Shown: positions 27,482 to 36,566 of the stretch, piece by piece
Layout: every line of letters starts with the position of its first letter
Numbering within the stretch: position 1 is the stretch's first letter
From: Enterococcus innesii
Lineage (GTDB): Bacteria > Bacillota > Bacilli > Lactobacillales > Enterococcaceae
NCBI GenBank assembly: GCA_018982785.1
Contig: JAHHEN010000004.1
Location: 439,001-503,000, forward strand
Length of the DNA: 64,000 nt
Reading direction: 5' to 3'
Position numbers and translations under genes: made by a program
Notes under the pieces: generated by a model
What the model was told of the DNA's origin: nothing
Database searches by the model: none
The model's input: only the letters and a program-made list of their open reading frames with translations

Positions 27482-27537
27482 TGAAAAAAACAGCCCTTTA
27501 GAATGTTCCCCCCATCTAGACGATTCTTTTTCTTTTC

Positions 27538-27546
27538 TGGTACACT
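27538..27546 (+). promoter_or_regulatory. Extended -10 promoter of the Bce-type two-component genes
   Basis: TGGTACACT (TACACT at 27541-27546) lies 44 bases before the regulator start. TAGACG at 27517-27522 is a plausible -35 at 18 bp. Confidence 0.5.
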
Positions 27547-27590
27547 GTCTGTAAAGAAGCAGTTGATTAAACAACAGAGGGGAGAAAGAC

Positions 27591-28283
27591 ATGCAAAAAA
27601 TATATCTTGTTGAAGATGATGCAACGATCGTCTCTGTTTTAGCAGAATATTTGCAGCAATGGGGGTACGAATGTGTTTCGGCGAAGAATTTTGCTAGTAT
27701 CTTGCAAGAGTTTCATGAGATCAAACCGGATCTCGTTCTTTTAGATATTTCGCTGCCTTATTACAACGGGTATCATTGGTGCCAAGAAATTCGCAAGACG
27801 TCAGAAGTTCCGATCATTTTCCTTTCGTCGATGGATCAACAGATGAATCAGATCATGGCGATGAACATGGGGGCGGATGATTATTTAACAAAACCCTTTG
27901 ATTTAGCCTTTGTTTTGGCAAAAATCCAAGCGTTACTGCGGCGTAGCTATCAGTATAGCCACCAACAAGCGCTGACCTTTGAGATAGGGCAAGTAACCTT
28001 TTATCCCACAGATAATGTATTAAAAAAACAGGGGGAACAGTTACCACTGTCTCCAAATGAAGCTCGGATTCTTTCCTTGCTTTTGCAGCATCGAGGGAAG
28101 ATCGTAGCTAAAGAGACCATCATTGAAATGCTCTGGAATAGTGAAGAGTTCATCGATAACAATACATTAGCAGTCAATATGACTCGCTTGCGAAAAAAAT
28201 TGAGCCAGATCGAACTATCCGATTTGATCCAGACGGTAAAGAATAAAGGGTATTTGATCGAAAAGGAACACGCCTATGACTAA
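27591..28283 (+). CDS. OmpR-family response regulator, Bce type
   Basis: A 230-aa protein; ATG 27591 has AGGGGAGA upstream. The receiver domain has Asp9/Asp10 in VEDDAT, phospho-acceptor Asp52 in LLDISLP and the Lys in LTKPF. The winged-helix C-terminal domain (about 130-225) has LSPNEARILSLLL and NTLAVNMTRLRKKL. The latter is characteristic of BceR/VraR-like regulators of peptide-antibiotic resistance. It overlaps the kinase by 8 bases and should activate the downstream ABC transporter. Confidence 0.9.
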   Translation: MQKIYLVEDDATIVSVLAEYLQQWGYECVSAKNFASILQEFHEIKPDLVLLDISLPYYNGYHWCQEIRKTSEVPIIFLSSMDQQMNQIMAMNMGADDYLTKPFDLAFVLAKIQALLRRSYQYSHQQALTFEIGQVTFYPTDNVLKKQGEQLPLSPNEARILSLLLQHRGKIVAKETIIEMLWNSEEFIDNNTLAVNMTRLRKKLSQIELSDLIQTVKNKGYLIEKEHAYD

Positions 28284-29259
28284 CGTGAAAGAATATTTCG
28301 TGCTTTATGGAAAGTTTTATCTCGTTTACCTGCTATTTAGTGCGGGCTTATTTGGGCTATTCTTTCTCCATAGCCTTTCATTGGAGCCCTTCATTGACTA
28401 TGTGGTCTTTTCAGGGGTGATCTTAGGGGGACTTTCCCTTTTTCATTATTTTCGTTACGCACAAAAAAGAAAGCAGCTGCAGCATTTATTAAGAAAAGAA
28501 CGTATGACGGAAGCGGCGTTGGCGTTCTTGCCTGCCACTCGAAATCGTTTAGAAGACGAATACCAAGCCCTTCTAAGGCAGCTGGCAAAAGAAAAAACGC
28601 TGTCCGATTACAAAGCAACCATGAAAAATGAAGAAATTTATGAAGATTTCGGTTTGTGGCTTCATCAAATCAAAACGCCTCTAGCGGCGCTAGATCTTTT
28701 GGTACAAAGCGATTCGTTGTCACCGACGGAGGTCAAAGCGGAATTATTTAAGGTGAATGATTACTTGCAAATGATGTTGAATTATTTACGACAAAATTTA
28801 GCCAATGAAGATTTTGTCTTTGAGTCGATTGCTTTAGCGCCCCTTGTTCGTCAAACGATCAAAAAGTATGCCTTGTTTTTCTCGAAAAAGAATCTGCAAC
28901 TGGACATGGCGGTGGATTTAACGGTGACATCCGATCGAAAGTGGCTCGTTTTTATTTTTGAACAGGTTCTTTTCAACAGCTTGAAGTATACCGAAACCGG
29001 TGGCATCACTGTTTTCACTAAAGACAATGCCTTGGTGATTCAAGATAGCGGCATTGGTATTCGTAAGGAAGACTTGCCAAGGGTTTTTGAGAAAGGATAT
29101 ACGGGACAAAATGGTCGCTTTCAGCAACGAGCGAGCGGGCTCGGCTTATATATGAGTCAACAAGCGGCTGAAAAAATCGGCTGCCGTTTATCGATTGATT
29201 CTGAAGTAGGACAGGGAACCATCGTCACGCTTCATTTTCCCACCACAAATAACGGATAG
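28276..29259 (+). CDS. Intramembrane-sensing histidine kinase, Bce type
   Basis: A 327-aa protein with two close N-terminal membrane helices (about 10-30 and 37-57) and almost no extracellular loop, the hallmark of BceS-like kinases. The phospho-acceptor His is in LWLHQIKTPLAAL. The ATPase boxes are NSLKYTETG, DSGIGIRKEDLPRVF and ASGLGLYMSQQ. Such kinases sense through the partner BceAB transporter, not by direct ligand binding. The regulator overlaps its start. A terminator separates it from the ABC genes. Confidence 0.92.
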   Translation: MTNVKEYFVLYGKFYLVYLLFSAGLFGLFFLHSLSLEPFIDYVVFSGVILGGLSLFHYFRYAQKRKQLQHLLRKERMTEAALAFLPATRNRLEDEYQALLRQLAKEKTLSDYKATMKNEEIYEDFGLWLHQIKTPLAALDLLVQSDSLSPTEVKAELFKVNDYLQMMLNYLRQNLANEDFVFESIALAPLVRQTIKKYALFFSKKNLQLDMAVDLTVTSDRKWLVFIFEQVLFNSLKYTETGGITVFTKDNALVIQDSGIGIRKEDLPRVFEKGYTGQNGRFQQRASGLGLYMSQQAAEKIGCRLSIDSEVGQGTIVTLHFPTTNNG

Positions 29260-29294
29260 CCGCAAACTTTCAACACTGTAAGTTTGCGGTTTTT
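29260..29294 (+). terminator. Terminator after the Bce-type kinase
   Basis: CCGCAAACTT (29260-29269) and AAGTTTGCGG (29280-29289) form a perfect 10-bp stem with five T. Confidence 0.9.
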
Positions 29295-29352
29295 ATTGTA
29301 AGTCGCTTTTTTCTGCCAGTCAGCTTATTCTAAAAAGGAAGGAGGGAACAAG

Positions 29353-30111
29353 ATGACACTTTTAAACATTCAACAAGTAAAAAAAATCTATCAAAGCCAG
29401 TTGAACGGACAACCCGTTGAAGCGTTGAAAAATATTACCTTTATGGTAGAAGAAGGGGAATATGTCGCTATCATGGGGGAATCAGGTTCGGGAAAGAGTA
29501 CGCTGCTGAACTTGATGGCAACGTTAGACCAACCGACAGCGGGTGAAATGCAGCTGAATGGCATCGATTTGACCACGATCAAAGAAAAAGACGCAGCGAG
29601 TTTTCGACGGGATCACTTAGGCTTTGTTTTTCAAGACTTTAATTTGTTGGACACCTTTTCGGTAAAAGACAATATTTTGTTGCCATTAGTTTTATCGAAA
29701 GTTTCCGTCAAACAAATGGAAAAGCAGCTTCAGCCCATCGTACAAACTTTAGGGATTGCCGATTTATTGCAGCACTATCCGTATGAATTGTCTGGCGGAC
29801 AAAAGCAACGAGTTGCTGTCGCACGAGCGATCATCACAAAACCAGAACTGCTATTAGCAGATGAGCCAACCGGAGCGCTGGATTCGAAAACCTCTGATCA
29901 ACTGCTGACATTATTTCAACAGATCAATCAAAATGGACAGACGATCGTGATGGTCACTCACAGTTCGATCGCAGCCAGTCGTGCACAACGCGTCTTGTTT
30001 ATCAAAGACGGGTATGTGTTTCACCAGCTGTATCGAGGGGATCGCAGCAATACCGCTTATCTAGAAGCAATCGCCGAAACAATGACTGCTGTCTTTGCAA
30101 AGGAGGAGTAA
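29353..30111 (+). CDS. Bce-type ABC transporter ATP-binding protein
   Basis: A 252-aa ATPase; ATG 29353 follows AAGGAGGG. Walker A is GESGSGKST (about 40-48), the signature LSGGQKQR, and Walker B LLLADEPTGALDSKT, of the MacB/LolD/BceA subfamily. It powers the BceB-like permease encoded 2 bases downstream, giving resistance to bacitracin-like or lantibiotic-like peptides. A separate transcript is likely because a terminator precedes it. A specific regulator-binding repeat was not identified in the 60-base gap. Confidence 0.92.
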   Translation: MTLLNIQQVKKIYQSQLNGQPVEALKNITFMVEEGEYVAIMGESGSGKSTLLNLMATLDQPTAGEMQLNGIDLTTIKEKDAASFRRDHLGFVFQDFNLLDTFSVKDNILLPLVLSKVSVKQMEKQLQPIVQTLGIADLLQHYPYELSGGQKQRVAVARAIITKPELLLADEPTGALDSKTSDQLLTLFQQINQNGQTIVMVTHSSIAASRAQRVLFIKDGYVFHQLYRGDRSNTAYLEAIAETMTAVFAKEE

Positions 30112-30113
30112 CG

Positions 30114-32087
30114 ATGTTCTTTCAAAAAATCGCCTTCTCCAATTTGCGTAAAAATGCCAAAGCTTACACACCCTTTTTATTATCCATGAGCTTCTTGGTG
30201 GCTGTTTTGATGATGACGCAAATCATCGTAAACAATCCGGGAATGAGAGAACTTCCTAGTAGTCAAAGCGCCATCTTCATGTTTCGTTTAGGAAATATCA
30301 TCCTCATGATTTTTGCGGCGATCTTTTCCTTTTACACCAATAACTTTTTGATCAAGCAGCGAAAAAAAGAATTTGGTCTCTACAATGTTTTAGGACTAGG
30401 AAAACGCGAGATAGCCTTCGTGGTCTTTTGGGAACTCTTTTACAGTTTTCTCATTAGTCTTGCTGCCGGATTGATCAGTGGCTTATTGTTTGCACGATTA
30501 GGATTTTTGATTTTGAAGAAAATATTAGCTGTAGGCGAGTTCTTTGTTTTTAAACTGTCATTTGAGAGTATTGGCTTGGTGATCCTGTATTTTATATTCA
30601 TCTTTGGGTGTTTATTTTTATTTGACATACTGCAAGTACGCAAAACCAACCCACTTCAACTGCTACAGGGAAGCAAACGTAATGAAAAAGAGCCTCGTGC
30701 GAAAGGCATTTTAGCACTTTTGGGTGTCCTTTGTTTAGTAGCAGGATATACGATTTCTGTGACAATCAAGTCTCCCATCAGTGCCTTAGGCCTCTTCTTT
30801 GTCGCAGTTATCCTCGTGATTTTAGCCACCTATCTGTTGTTTATTGCTGGCAGTATCAAAGCATTGCAGTTTTTAAGAAAACGAACGACCTATTATTATC
30901 AAACGAACCATTTTATCAATGTCTCTACCATGTTGTATCGGATGAAACAAAATGCGGCTGGTTTAGCGAGTATCTGTATCTTATCAACGATGGTGTTAGT
31001 GACCGTTGCTACGACCGCTAGTCTTTATTTTGGACAAAAGAATGTGATCGAAACCCGTTATCCGTACGATGTTCAAATTGAATCAGCAGCTGATTCCCAG
31101 CAAATCAACACAGCGATTGATGGACTTGAAGAGAAGCTAACGATCAAAGAGCGCCAACAAGTCACTACAACAAGACCGTTGCTTTTTACCTTTGAGGAAC
31201 CAAATTTTGTTCCCTCAACCACTTTTGAAGAAAATAGCGGTAGCTTAGATAAAGCCGTGTATCTTATTTTTCTTACCAGTTCTGAATACCATGAAATCAC
31301 CGGGAAAACAGGACCTGCTGAAGATGAATTATTCGTTTTTCCGGCAACCTGGACGCAAAAAGCATTACCAGAAAAGACGACGATCGATGATCGTCAATTT
31401 CGCTTGCGGGAATTGAAAGAACTGCCAACATTCACGAAAACAGAAAACCCCGTTCAGCATCTTGTTCTCGTGGCGGATGATCAGTGGCTTGCCGAAAAGC
31501 TAAGCTCTTGGTATCAAAACGAAGATTTCCAGCTTTACCAGCAACCAGTAACAACAACAGTCTTCAATTTTCAAACAGCAGAAGCAAGCGATCGTGAAAT
31601 CATCGCAAAAGAGATTCGCAGCGAACTTCTGGCAGCAGATGCTCATGCGAGCGTTCAGTCAAAAGATCTTTTTGAAGATGAGACAAAAACCTTTACTGGT
31701 GGTTTTTTCTTCTTAGGCTTGATTTTTGGTGTGATCTTTATTTTAGCTGCCGCGTTGATCATTTATTATAAACAAGTCTCCGAAGGAATGGAGGACAAAG
31801 AACGTTTCGAGATCTTACAAAAAGTTGGGTTAAGCCATAAGGAAGTCAAACAAGTGATCCAGCAGCAAGTCTTGATGATCTTCTCGTTTCCTTTGGCTGC
31901 TGCGATCATCCATTTAGCGTTTGCTTTTCCGATGATTCAGAAGTTGTTGCTTCTTTTTGGTCTGACAGATCGCAACTTATTGATTACGGTATCGATTATT
32001 TCTGTCCTATTGTTTACAATGATTTATCTGCTGGTGTATTTCATCACCGCAAGGGTCTACTATCGATTGGTGGAGCGCAAACAGTAG
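30114..32087 (+). CDS. Bce-type ABC transporter permease
   Basis: A 657-aa membrane protein with about ten helices arranged as in BceB: one N-terminal, three, two, then a large extracellular domain (about 310-520), then helices near 535, 590 and 625. FtsX-like regions flank the large domain, which in this family binds the peptide antibiotic and sets specificity. The motif RKKEFGLYNVLGLGKREI and the later VGLSHKEVKQVI are typical. ATG 30114 has AAGGAGG upstream. Confidence 0.92.
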   Translation: MFFQKIAFSNLRKNAKAYTPFLLSMSFLVAVLMMTQIIVNNPGMRELPSSQSAIFMFRLGNIILMIFAAIFSFYTNNFLIKQRKKEFGLYNVLGLGKREIAFVVFWELFYSFLISLAAGLISGLLFARLGFLILKKILAVGEFFVFKLSFESIGLVILYFIFIFGCLFLFDILQVRKTNPLQLLQGSKRNEKEPRAKGILALLGVLCLVAGYTISVTIKSPISALGLFFVAVILVILATYLLFIAGSIKALQFLRKRTTYYYQTNHFINVSTMLYRMKQNAAGLASICILSTMVLVTVATTASLYFGQKNVIETRYPYDVQIESAADSQQINTAIDGLEEKLTIKERQQVTTTRPLLFTFEEPNFVPSTTFEENSGSLDKAVYLIFLTSSEYHEITGKTGPAEDELFVFPATWTQKALPEKTTIDDRQFRLRELKELPTFTKTENPVQHLVLVADDQWLAEKLSSWYQNEDFQLYQQPVTTTVFNFQTAEASDREIIAKEIRSELLAADAHASVQSKDLFEDETKTFTGGFFFLGLIFGVIFILAAALIIYYKQVSEGMEDKERFEILQKVGLSHKEVKQVIQQQVLMIFSFPLAAAIIHLAFAFPMIQKLLLLFGLTDRNLLITVSIISVLLFTMIYLLVYFITARVYYRLVERKQ

Positions 32088-32407
32088 AAGATGGACAAAC
32101 GCTATTTTGTCAGATGATAGCTGGATGGATTAGCCGTCACCGACAGGAGCTACAAATATAAAATGTAAGAACACCTCATTCATGAAGCGACGCTCAAAAG
32201 TTAGAATTTTTGGTCTAACATTTTGGAATTGCTACATGATTGAGGTGTTTTTTTGATAACACGCCCGTTAGCCCACTTTTTTAGAGTTGAAAAAAAGCCT
32301 TAGGTGACCTATAGTGAAAAGGAGTAAAGCGCAGGTGTAGAGTGCCGTGCGGATGATAGTCATTTCTAAATAAAAGGGATCATGTGATCTAAAAAGGAGA
32401 AAGCCCT
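32088..32407. other. 320-bp intergenic region after the Bce module
   Basis: It holds the long terminator at 32170-32254. The remaining 150 bases before the M23 gene show no convincing promoter or ORF. Confidence 0.4.
32170..32254 (+). terminator. Long hairpin terminator of the Bce transporter operon
   Basis: AACACCTCA (32170-32178) pairs with TGAGGTGTT (32241-32249), CATG with CATG extends the stem, and GTTAGA/TCTAAC forms an inner hairpin. Seven T follow. Confidence 0.8.
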
Positions 32408-33122
32408 ATGAAAGAGCAGCCGATAACCATTGGATTCCCCTTAAGAGGTGAGTGGCTTGCGCCGACTACACCAGCCGATAAGATTCCTAGCCATGGTACC
32501 GATCGAATGGGGTTGCGTTATGCCTTTGATTTTTACAAGTTAATTTTGAGGGGAAAACCAAGGCTTTTCATGATCAAGCTTTCTGCGCTATTTCTTCTTA
32601 GGGGTTCCGCTGGAGAGCTGTTATTGTTGGGGCGAAAAAATTTATGCACCTTGTGATGGCGAAGTAATTGTTGCAAGAGATGGCTATCGGGAACGGAAAA
32701 TCGTTCACTGGATCAGAGACTCTTCGATCGCTGTAAAAAAAGGTTTGTTTTATAATGAACACAAAGATGATTATCAACAAACAGCTGGCAACTACATTGT
32801 GATAAAAGCTTCTGAGGGCGTTTATATGGCATTTGTCCATCTGCAAAAAGGATCTGTCACTGTTTCCGTAGGACAAAACATCACCAAAGGGATGGTGATT
32901 GGAAACGTCGGCCATTCAGGAAATTCGACTTCGCCTCATCTGCATTTTCAAGTGATGGACACCAGTGATATCGCTCATGCGAAAGGTCTTCCTTGCCGCT
33001 TTGAAGAATACGAGGTTTACCGAGAAGGACGATGGATAAAGGTTTGGAATCAGATGCCAGATAGTACAGAACGGATAAGATTTTTGCAGGAGCATCAGGG
33101 ACAAGCTGTGAAACATTCATAG
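32408..33122 (+). CDS. M23 family metallopeptidase (two frameshifts)
   Basis: About 238 aa after repair; AAAGGAG lies before ATG 32408. The M23 (lysostaphin/LytM) zinc motifs are present: His and Asp in HGTDRMGLRYAFDF near residue 30-42 and the C-terminal GHSGNSTSPHLHFQV. It should cleave peptides such as peptidoglycan cross-links. No signal peptide is visible, which is odd for a cell-wall enzyme but common in this small-subfamily type. The frame breaks at 32530-32536 and again at 32581-32586. One base added at each gives a continuous segment through VNFEGKTKAFHDQAF and RYFFLGVPLE to APCDGEV. Confidence 0.75.
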
Positions 33123-33232
33123 GGGGCATCGCCGAAATGATTAGAAGAAAGAACATTTAAACGTTTCTGAGCTTCTTTAAAAAATTTGCAACAATCTTAG
33201 GTATTCAGAAAATGTATCTCTGGGGGAAACAA

Positions 33233-33769
33233 ATGAAGCAATTACCCAATATTCTTACCACTTCTCGACTGATTCTAGCACCATTTTTACTATTCCTTCA
33301 GCCAATGTCTGGCTGGTTTTGGCTGCTTTATTCTTATTGTTTTTTAAGTGACCTCGTCGATGGGCTACTTGCAAGAAGGATGAAGCTCACCAGTGAGGTC
33401 GGTGCCTTACTAGACAGTTTCGCAGATGTCAGCTTTTTTCTCGCCGTTTTTCTTTCTTTACTACCACGGCTTCTGGAAACCCAAGCAATCATGGTTTGGA
33501 TCTTGGTGATCGCTATCATCCGTTTCGTCAGTTATCTGATTGGCTATGTAAAATATCGGTCTTTTAGCAGTCTGCATACATGGCTCAACAAAGCAGTCGG
33601 ATTTCTTTTATGTATTTTCCCGTTGTTGCTCATCATGTTCCATGAAAAAATTGTTGTCTTGATTTTGGGGATCATCGCCACTATTTCTGCATTAGAAGAA
33701 TTGCTGATAACGATCCTCTCAAAAAAACTGAATAGAAATCAAAAATCGATAATCGAAAGTTTTAAGTAA
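33233..33769 (+). CDS. CDP-alcohol phosphatidyltransferase family protein
   Basis: About 178 aa; ATG 33233 follows GGGGGA at 5 bases, preferred over the in-frame ATG at 33212. The CDP-alcohol transferase signature D-x2-D-G-x2-A-R-x8-G-x3-D-x3-D is complete in DLVDGLLARRM followed by EVGALLDSFAD. Five or six membrane helices surround it. It transfers a phosphoalcohol head group in membrane phospholipid synthesis. It is PgsA-like in class, but probably not the housekeeping PgsA given its isolated context. Substrate unknown. Confidence 0.85.
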   Translation: MKQLPNILTTSRLILAPFLLFLQPMSGWFWLLYSYCFLSDLVDGLLARRMKLTSEVGALLDSFADVSFFLAVFLSLLPRLLETQAIMVWILVIAIIRFVSYLIGYVKYRSFSSLHTWLNKAVGFLLCIFPLLLIMFHEKIVVLILGIIATISALEELLITILSKKLNRNQKSIIESFK

Positions 33770-33798
33770 GGTACCTCTATCATTGAGGGCCTTTTTTT
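33768..33798 (+). terminator. Terminator after the CDP-alcohol transferase gene
   Basis: AAGGTACCTC pairs imperfectly with GAGGGCCTT around TATCATT, followed by seven T. It overlaps the stop region. Confidence 0.65.
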
Positions 33799-33908
33799 GC
33801 TTATTCAAAGCTAACAGTCTTTTAAAAGATTCGTTAAAAACAATTTTAAAAATAACGTTGAAAACCATTTTTAATGGCCTTATGCTTATCTTTGAAGGAG
33901 GCTTACAA

Positions 33909-34892
33909 ATGAATAGACAAGAACTGCATGAATGTATCAGTAAAAACCAGCCCAATATTTGCCAAATTTCTGCCTACCAAAATGGAAAGGAAGTTTACTC
34001 GGATGAATGGCATGAGTATAAGCCAGAGGACACTTGCCACCTTATGTCCGCTACGAAAAGTATCGTTTCTCTACTAGTCGGGATAGCGATAGATCAAGGC
34101 CTCATCAGGAGTGTCAATGACAAAGTCCTCGATTATTTTCTAGACTATCAAGTAAAACGGGGCGAAAAAACGATTTACGATATTACCATCAAACACCTAT
34201 TAACGATGCGAGCCCCGTATAAATGCAAAGGTGATCCATGGACAAAGGTTTGCTCGAGTGACGACTGGACCAGCGCCTCCCTTGATTTATTGGGAGGAAG
34301 AAAAGGAGTGACAAATGAATTCAATTATCAAACCGTTTGTCTGCAGATCCTCACTGGTTTGTTAGCGAAAGCTTCTGGAATGACGACTGTTGATTATGCG
34401 AACCATTATTTATTTCGACCTCTTGGTGTAGCCGAAATGACCAGTTATTATGCGGAAACGGCAGAAGAGCATAAGCACTTTACGATGGACAAGGCACCAA
34501 AAAAACCAGTTTGGTTTTGCGATCCTTTAAATATTGGCACTGCAGGTTACGGGCTTTGTCTTTCAGCAAAAGATTTAGCCAAAATCGGTGAGCTATGCTT
34601 GAACCATGGCATCCATCAAGGAAAACAAGTGATTTCCTCACAATGGCTCACTGAAATGGTCAATCCGCTAGAGACAAACATAGAGAAATTTCAAAACATG
34701 AGTTATGGATATTTGTGGTGGATTTTGGATACTGAGAAAAGCACCTATGCCGCCATCGGCAATAGTGGAAATGTCCTTTACATCGATCCCAAATCAGAGA
34801 TTGTTATCGCCATTACGGCTTATTTTAAGCCAACTGTCTTTGATCGAATCGACTTTATCGAGACAGATCTTAAACCATTTCTATTTCAATAA
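33909..34892 (+). CDS. Beta-lactamase-fold serine hydrolase
   Basis: About 327 aa; ATG 33909 has GAAGGAGG upstream, so the 42 extra upstream codons are dropped. The class C beta-lactamase/esterase fold is marked by SATKSIVSLL (S-x-x-K, near residue 48), the Tyr in FNYQTVCLQILTG and the C-terminal AAIGNSGNVLYIDP. No signal peptide, so it is a cytoplasmic hydrolase (esterase or peptidase-like) and probably not a resistance beta-lactamase. Single gene with a terminator downstream. Confidence 0.8.
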   Translation: MNRQELHECISKNQPNICQISAYQNGKEVYSDEWHEYKPEDTCHLMSATKSIVSLLVGIAIDQGLIRSVNDKVLDYFLDYQVKRGEKTIYDITIKHLLTMRAPYKCKGDPWTKVCSSDDWTSASLDLLGGRKGVTNEFNYQTVCLQILTGLLAKASGMTTVDYANHYLFRPLGVAEMTSYYAETAEEHKHFTMDKAPKKPVWFCDPLNIGTAGYGLCLSAKDLAKIGELCLNHGIHQGKQVISSQWLTEMVNPLETNIEKFQNMSYGYLWWILDTEKSTYAAIGNSGNVLYIDPKSEIVIAITAYFKPTVFDRIDFIETDLKPFLFQ

Positions 34893-34907
34893 CGAGCAAT
34901 AAGTAAG

Positions 34908-34940
34908 AGCAGTCCGCTGTCATAAGCCGACTGCTTTTTT
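34908..34940 (+). terminator. Terminator after the serine hydrolase
   Basis: AGCAGTC (34908-34914) and GACTGCT (34929-34935) pair, with inner GCT/AGC, followed by six T. Confidence 0.85.
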
Positions 34941-35175
34941 GTAGGTAACAGCTTTAAGAATCCTTTCTTGATCGCGACAAGCAGAGACCTATTGAGAAAA
35001 CTTGGCTACTCGTTTTATGAATTTATAATCTAGCAATTTGGTACCACATATAGGTGGCTAAATCAATAATAAACGGAAGATAAATGAGAAATGAATAAAA
35101 TGACCAAACTATCAACGACGTAAACTTGGTATACTATAATTGAGAAGAAAATCACAAGCGAAAGGAGCGGTAGGA

Positions 35176-35553
35176 GTGTTTTCAGAAATCAGTATCTATC
35201 AAGTGAAACCAAGTGAAGTCGATACCTTTGAAGCAATCATGCAAGAAGCAACAGAGGCAATGAATGCCATGGAGGGAGTTATGTTCTTTCGATTAATGAA
35301 ACGAACCCATTACATTAAAGAAATGAGCACCATCAAGGAAGGGCGCCTGCCTGATCCATTGACAAGAGTCATAAAATGTGTGAAATATGCCCACTATTGG
35401 GAGTTTGATACCGAAGAAAACTATGGCAAAGCTCAAAAAAGGTTGTATGAAAGTTATTGGAAAGCAATGGAGAAATGTTTGATCGTTCCCCACGACAAGC
35501 TATTGGGGAAGTTGTTGGGTGATCGTGTCCGTATCGAAGGCTCTCCAGATTAA
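35176..35553 (+). CDS. Antibiotic-biosynthesis-monooxygenase-like (dimeric alpha/beta barrel) protein
   Basis: A 125-aa protein. GTG 35176 is chosen because AAAGGAG lies 8 bases upstream. MFSEISIYQVKPSEVDTFEAIMQEATEAMNAMEGV fits, in three short pieces, the beta-alpha-beta opening of ABM-like ferredoxin-fold dimers. Later aromatic residues (HYWEFDTEENY) are typical of the second half. Function unknown. TGGTATACT at 35127-35135 is a likely extended -10. It starts a run of four small genes extending to 37028. Confidence 0.6.
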   Translation: MFSEISIYQVKPSEVDTFEAIMQEATEAMNAMEGVMFFRLMKRTHYIKEMSTIKEGRLPDPLTRVIKCVKYAHYWEFDTEENYGKAQKRLYESYWKAMEKCLIVPHDKLLGKLLGDRVRIEGSPD

Positions 35554-35693
35554 CGGACTTTTCGTTGCAACTGTCTAGAGATTACAAGTGGAAATACAAC
35601 AGGACGTTAAAAAGTCATTTGAAGGTTGAATCGACAACTATTCGTTTTTTAAACGCTCTATTACTTGATGGAATCTAAAAGGAGGAAGCCCCG

Positions 35694-35996
35694 ATGGCAC
35701 AGGTTGCTTTTCATAACTCATACAAATTAAAAAAGGGTGTTTCAACAGTAGAATTTGTTCGAGTCGTTGAACAATTAAACCGTGAATATATTTCCAAACA
35801 AAGAGGGTACCTTTCTTTTGAATTATTCGTAGATGGACAAATTTGGGCGGACATCAGCAAGTTCGAAACGAAAGAAGATGCGGAAGCATTTGCCCGATGC
35901 GGCACGCCTAATGCCTTTGCACAAAAGTTTTATTCATTCATCAATTTAAACAGTTGCCACTCTCACCTATACACGATTGAAAAAACATTCCAATAA
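35694..35996 (+). CDS. Small dimeric alpha/beta-barrel-like protein, unknown function
   Basis: A 100-aa protein; AGGAGG lies upstream of ATG 35694. It opens MAQVAFHNSYKLKKGVSTVE and continues with LSFELFVDGQIWADISKFE and DAEAFA. This strand-helix-strand pattern, with an acidic residue-rich second helix, resembles ABM/EthD-like small barrels. Not assigned to a named family. It lies 140 bases after the ABM-like gene in the same direction. Confidence 0.55.
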   Translation: MAQVAFHNSYKLKKGVSTVEFVRVVEQLNREYISKQRGYLSFELFVDGQIWADISKFETKEDAEAFARCGTPNAFAQKFYSFINLNSCHSHLYTIEKTFQ

Positions 35997-36054
35997 CTAG
36001 CCACCATGTAAAAAACAGCGCAAAAAACAATTCATATGAAAAGAGGAACTTCTT

Positions 36055-36518
36055 ATGACAAAGACAGCAGAATGGTATCAAGGAAAAGCCGGTCGGGCAG
36101 AACATTTGGTCTATTTAAATAAGGAAGCCAAAGAGCTTGAGAAACTGATTCAAGGTGACAAAACAATGATTATTCGGGGGCAGCCGGCAGAAAATCACCT
36201 TTAGGAGGAAGAGCCAAAATCAACGATCTTGTTTATTTTGTGGAGACCGGCGGCGATTTGACCATCACTCATCGGGGCATCATTGCCAACGTGATTGAAT
36301 CTGAAAAGATGACGAAAGAAGAATCCATAGATTTTGTAAAACGCTATGAAAAAGAGTTGAATTTATCGAAAAAGCAAGTCGATCGATGGGCAGGGAAAAA
36401 GTATCTAGCGGTCTATGAAATCGCTGAATTAGAAGAAATAACACCGTTTCAGTACAATCGTGAAAAAAATATGGATGATTGGGTCATCACAGATGATATC
36501 AACAAAATCAAATTGTAA
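36055..36518 (+). CDS. Hypothetical protein, possibly PUA/ASCH-like (one frameshift)
   Basis: About 154 aa after repair; AGAGGAAC precedes ATG 36055. The first 42 codons (MTKTAEWYQGKAGRAEHLVY...) run into a stop after the G5 run at 36176-36180. One added G gives IRGAAGRKSPLGGRAKINDLVYFVETGGD and the rest of the frame to 36518, in two pieces that read as one protein. The segment GRAKINDLVYFVE with a following ITHRGIIANVIES looks like the beta-barrel of PUA/ASCH/EVE domains, which bind nucleic acid. That is a guess from pattern only. Confidence 0.5.
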
Positions 36519-36566
36519 CGTAGCGAAAACCTTAAAAAACGAAGCGCAAAGGAGTTGAGTGGAAGG

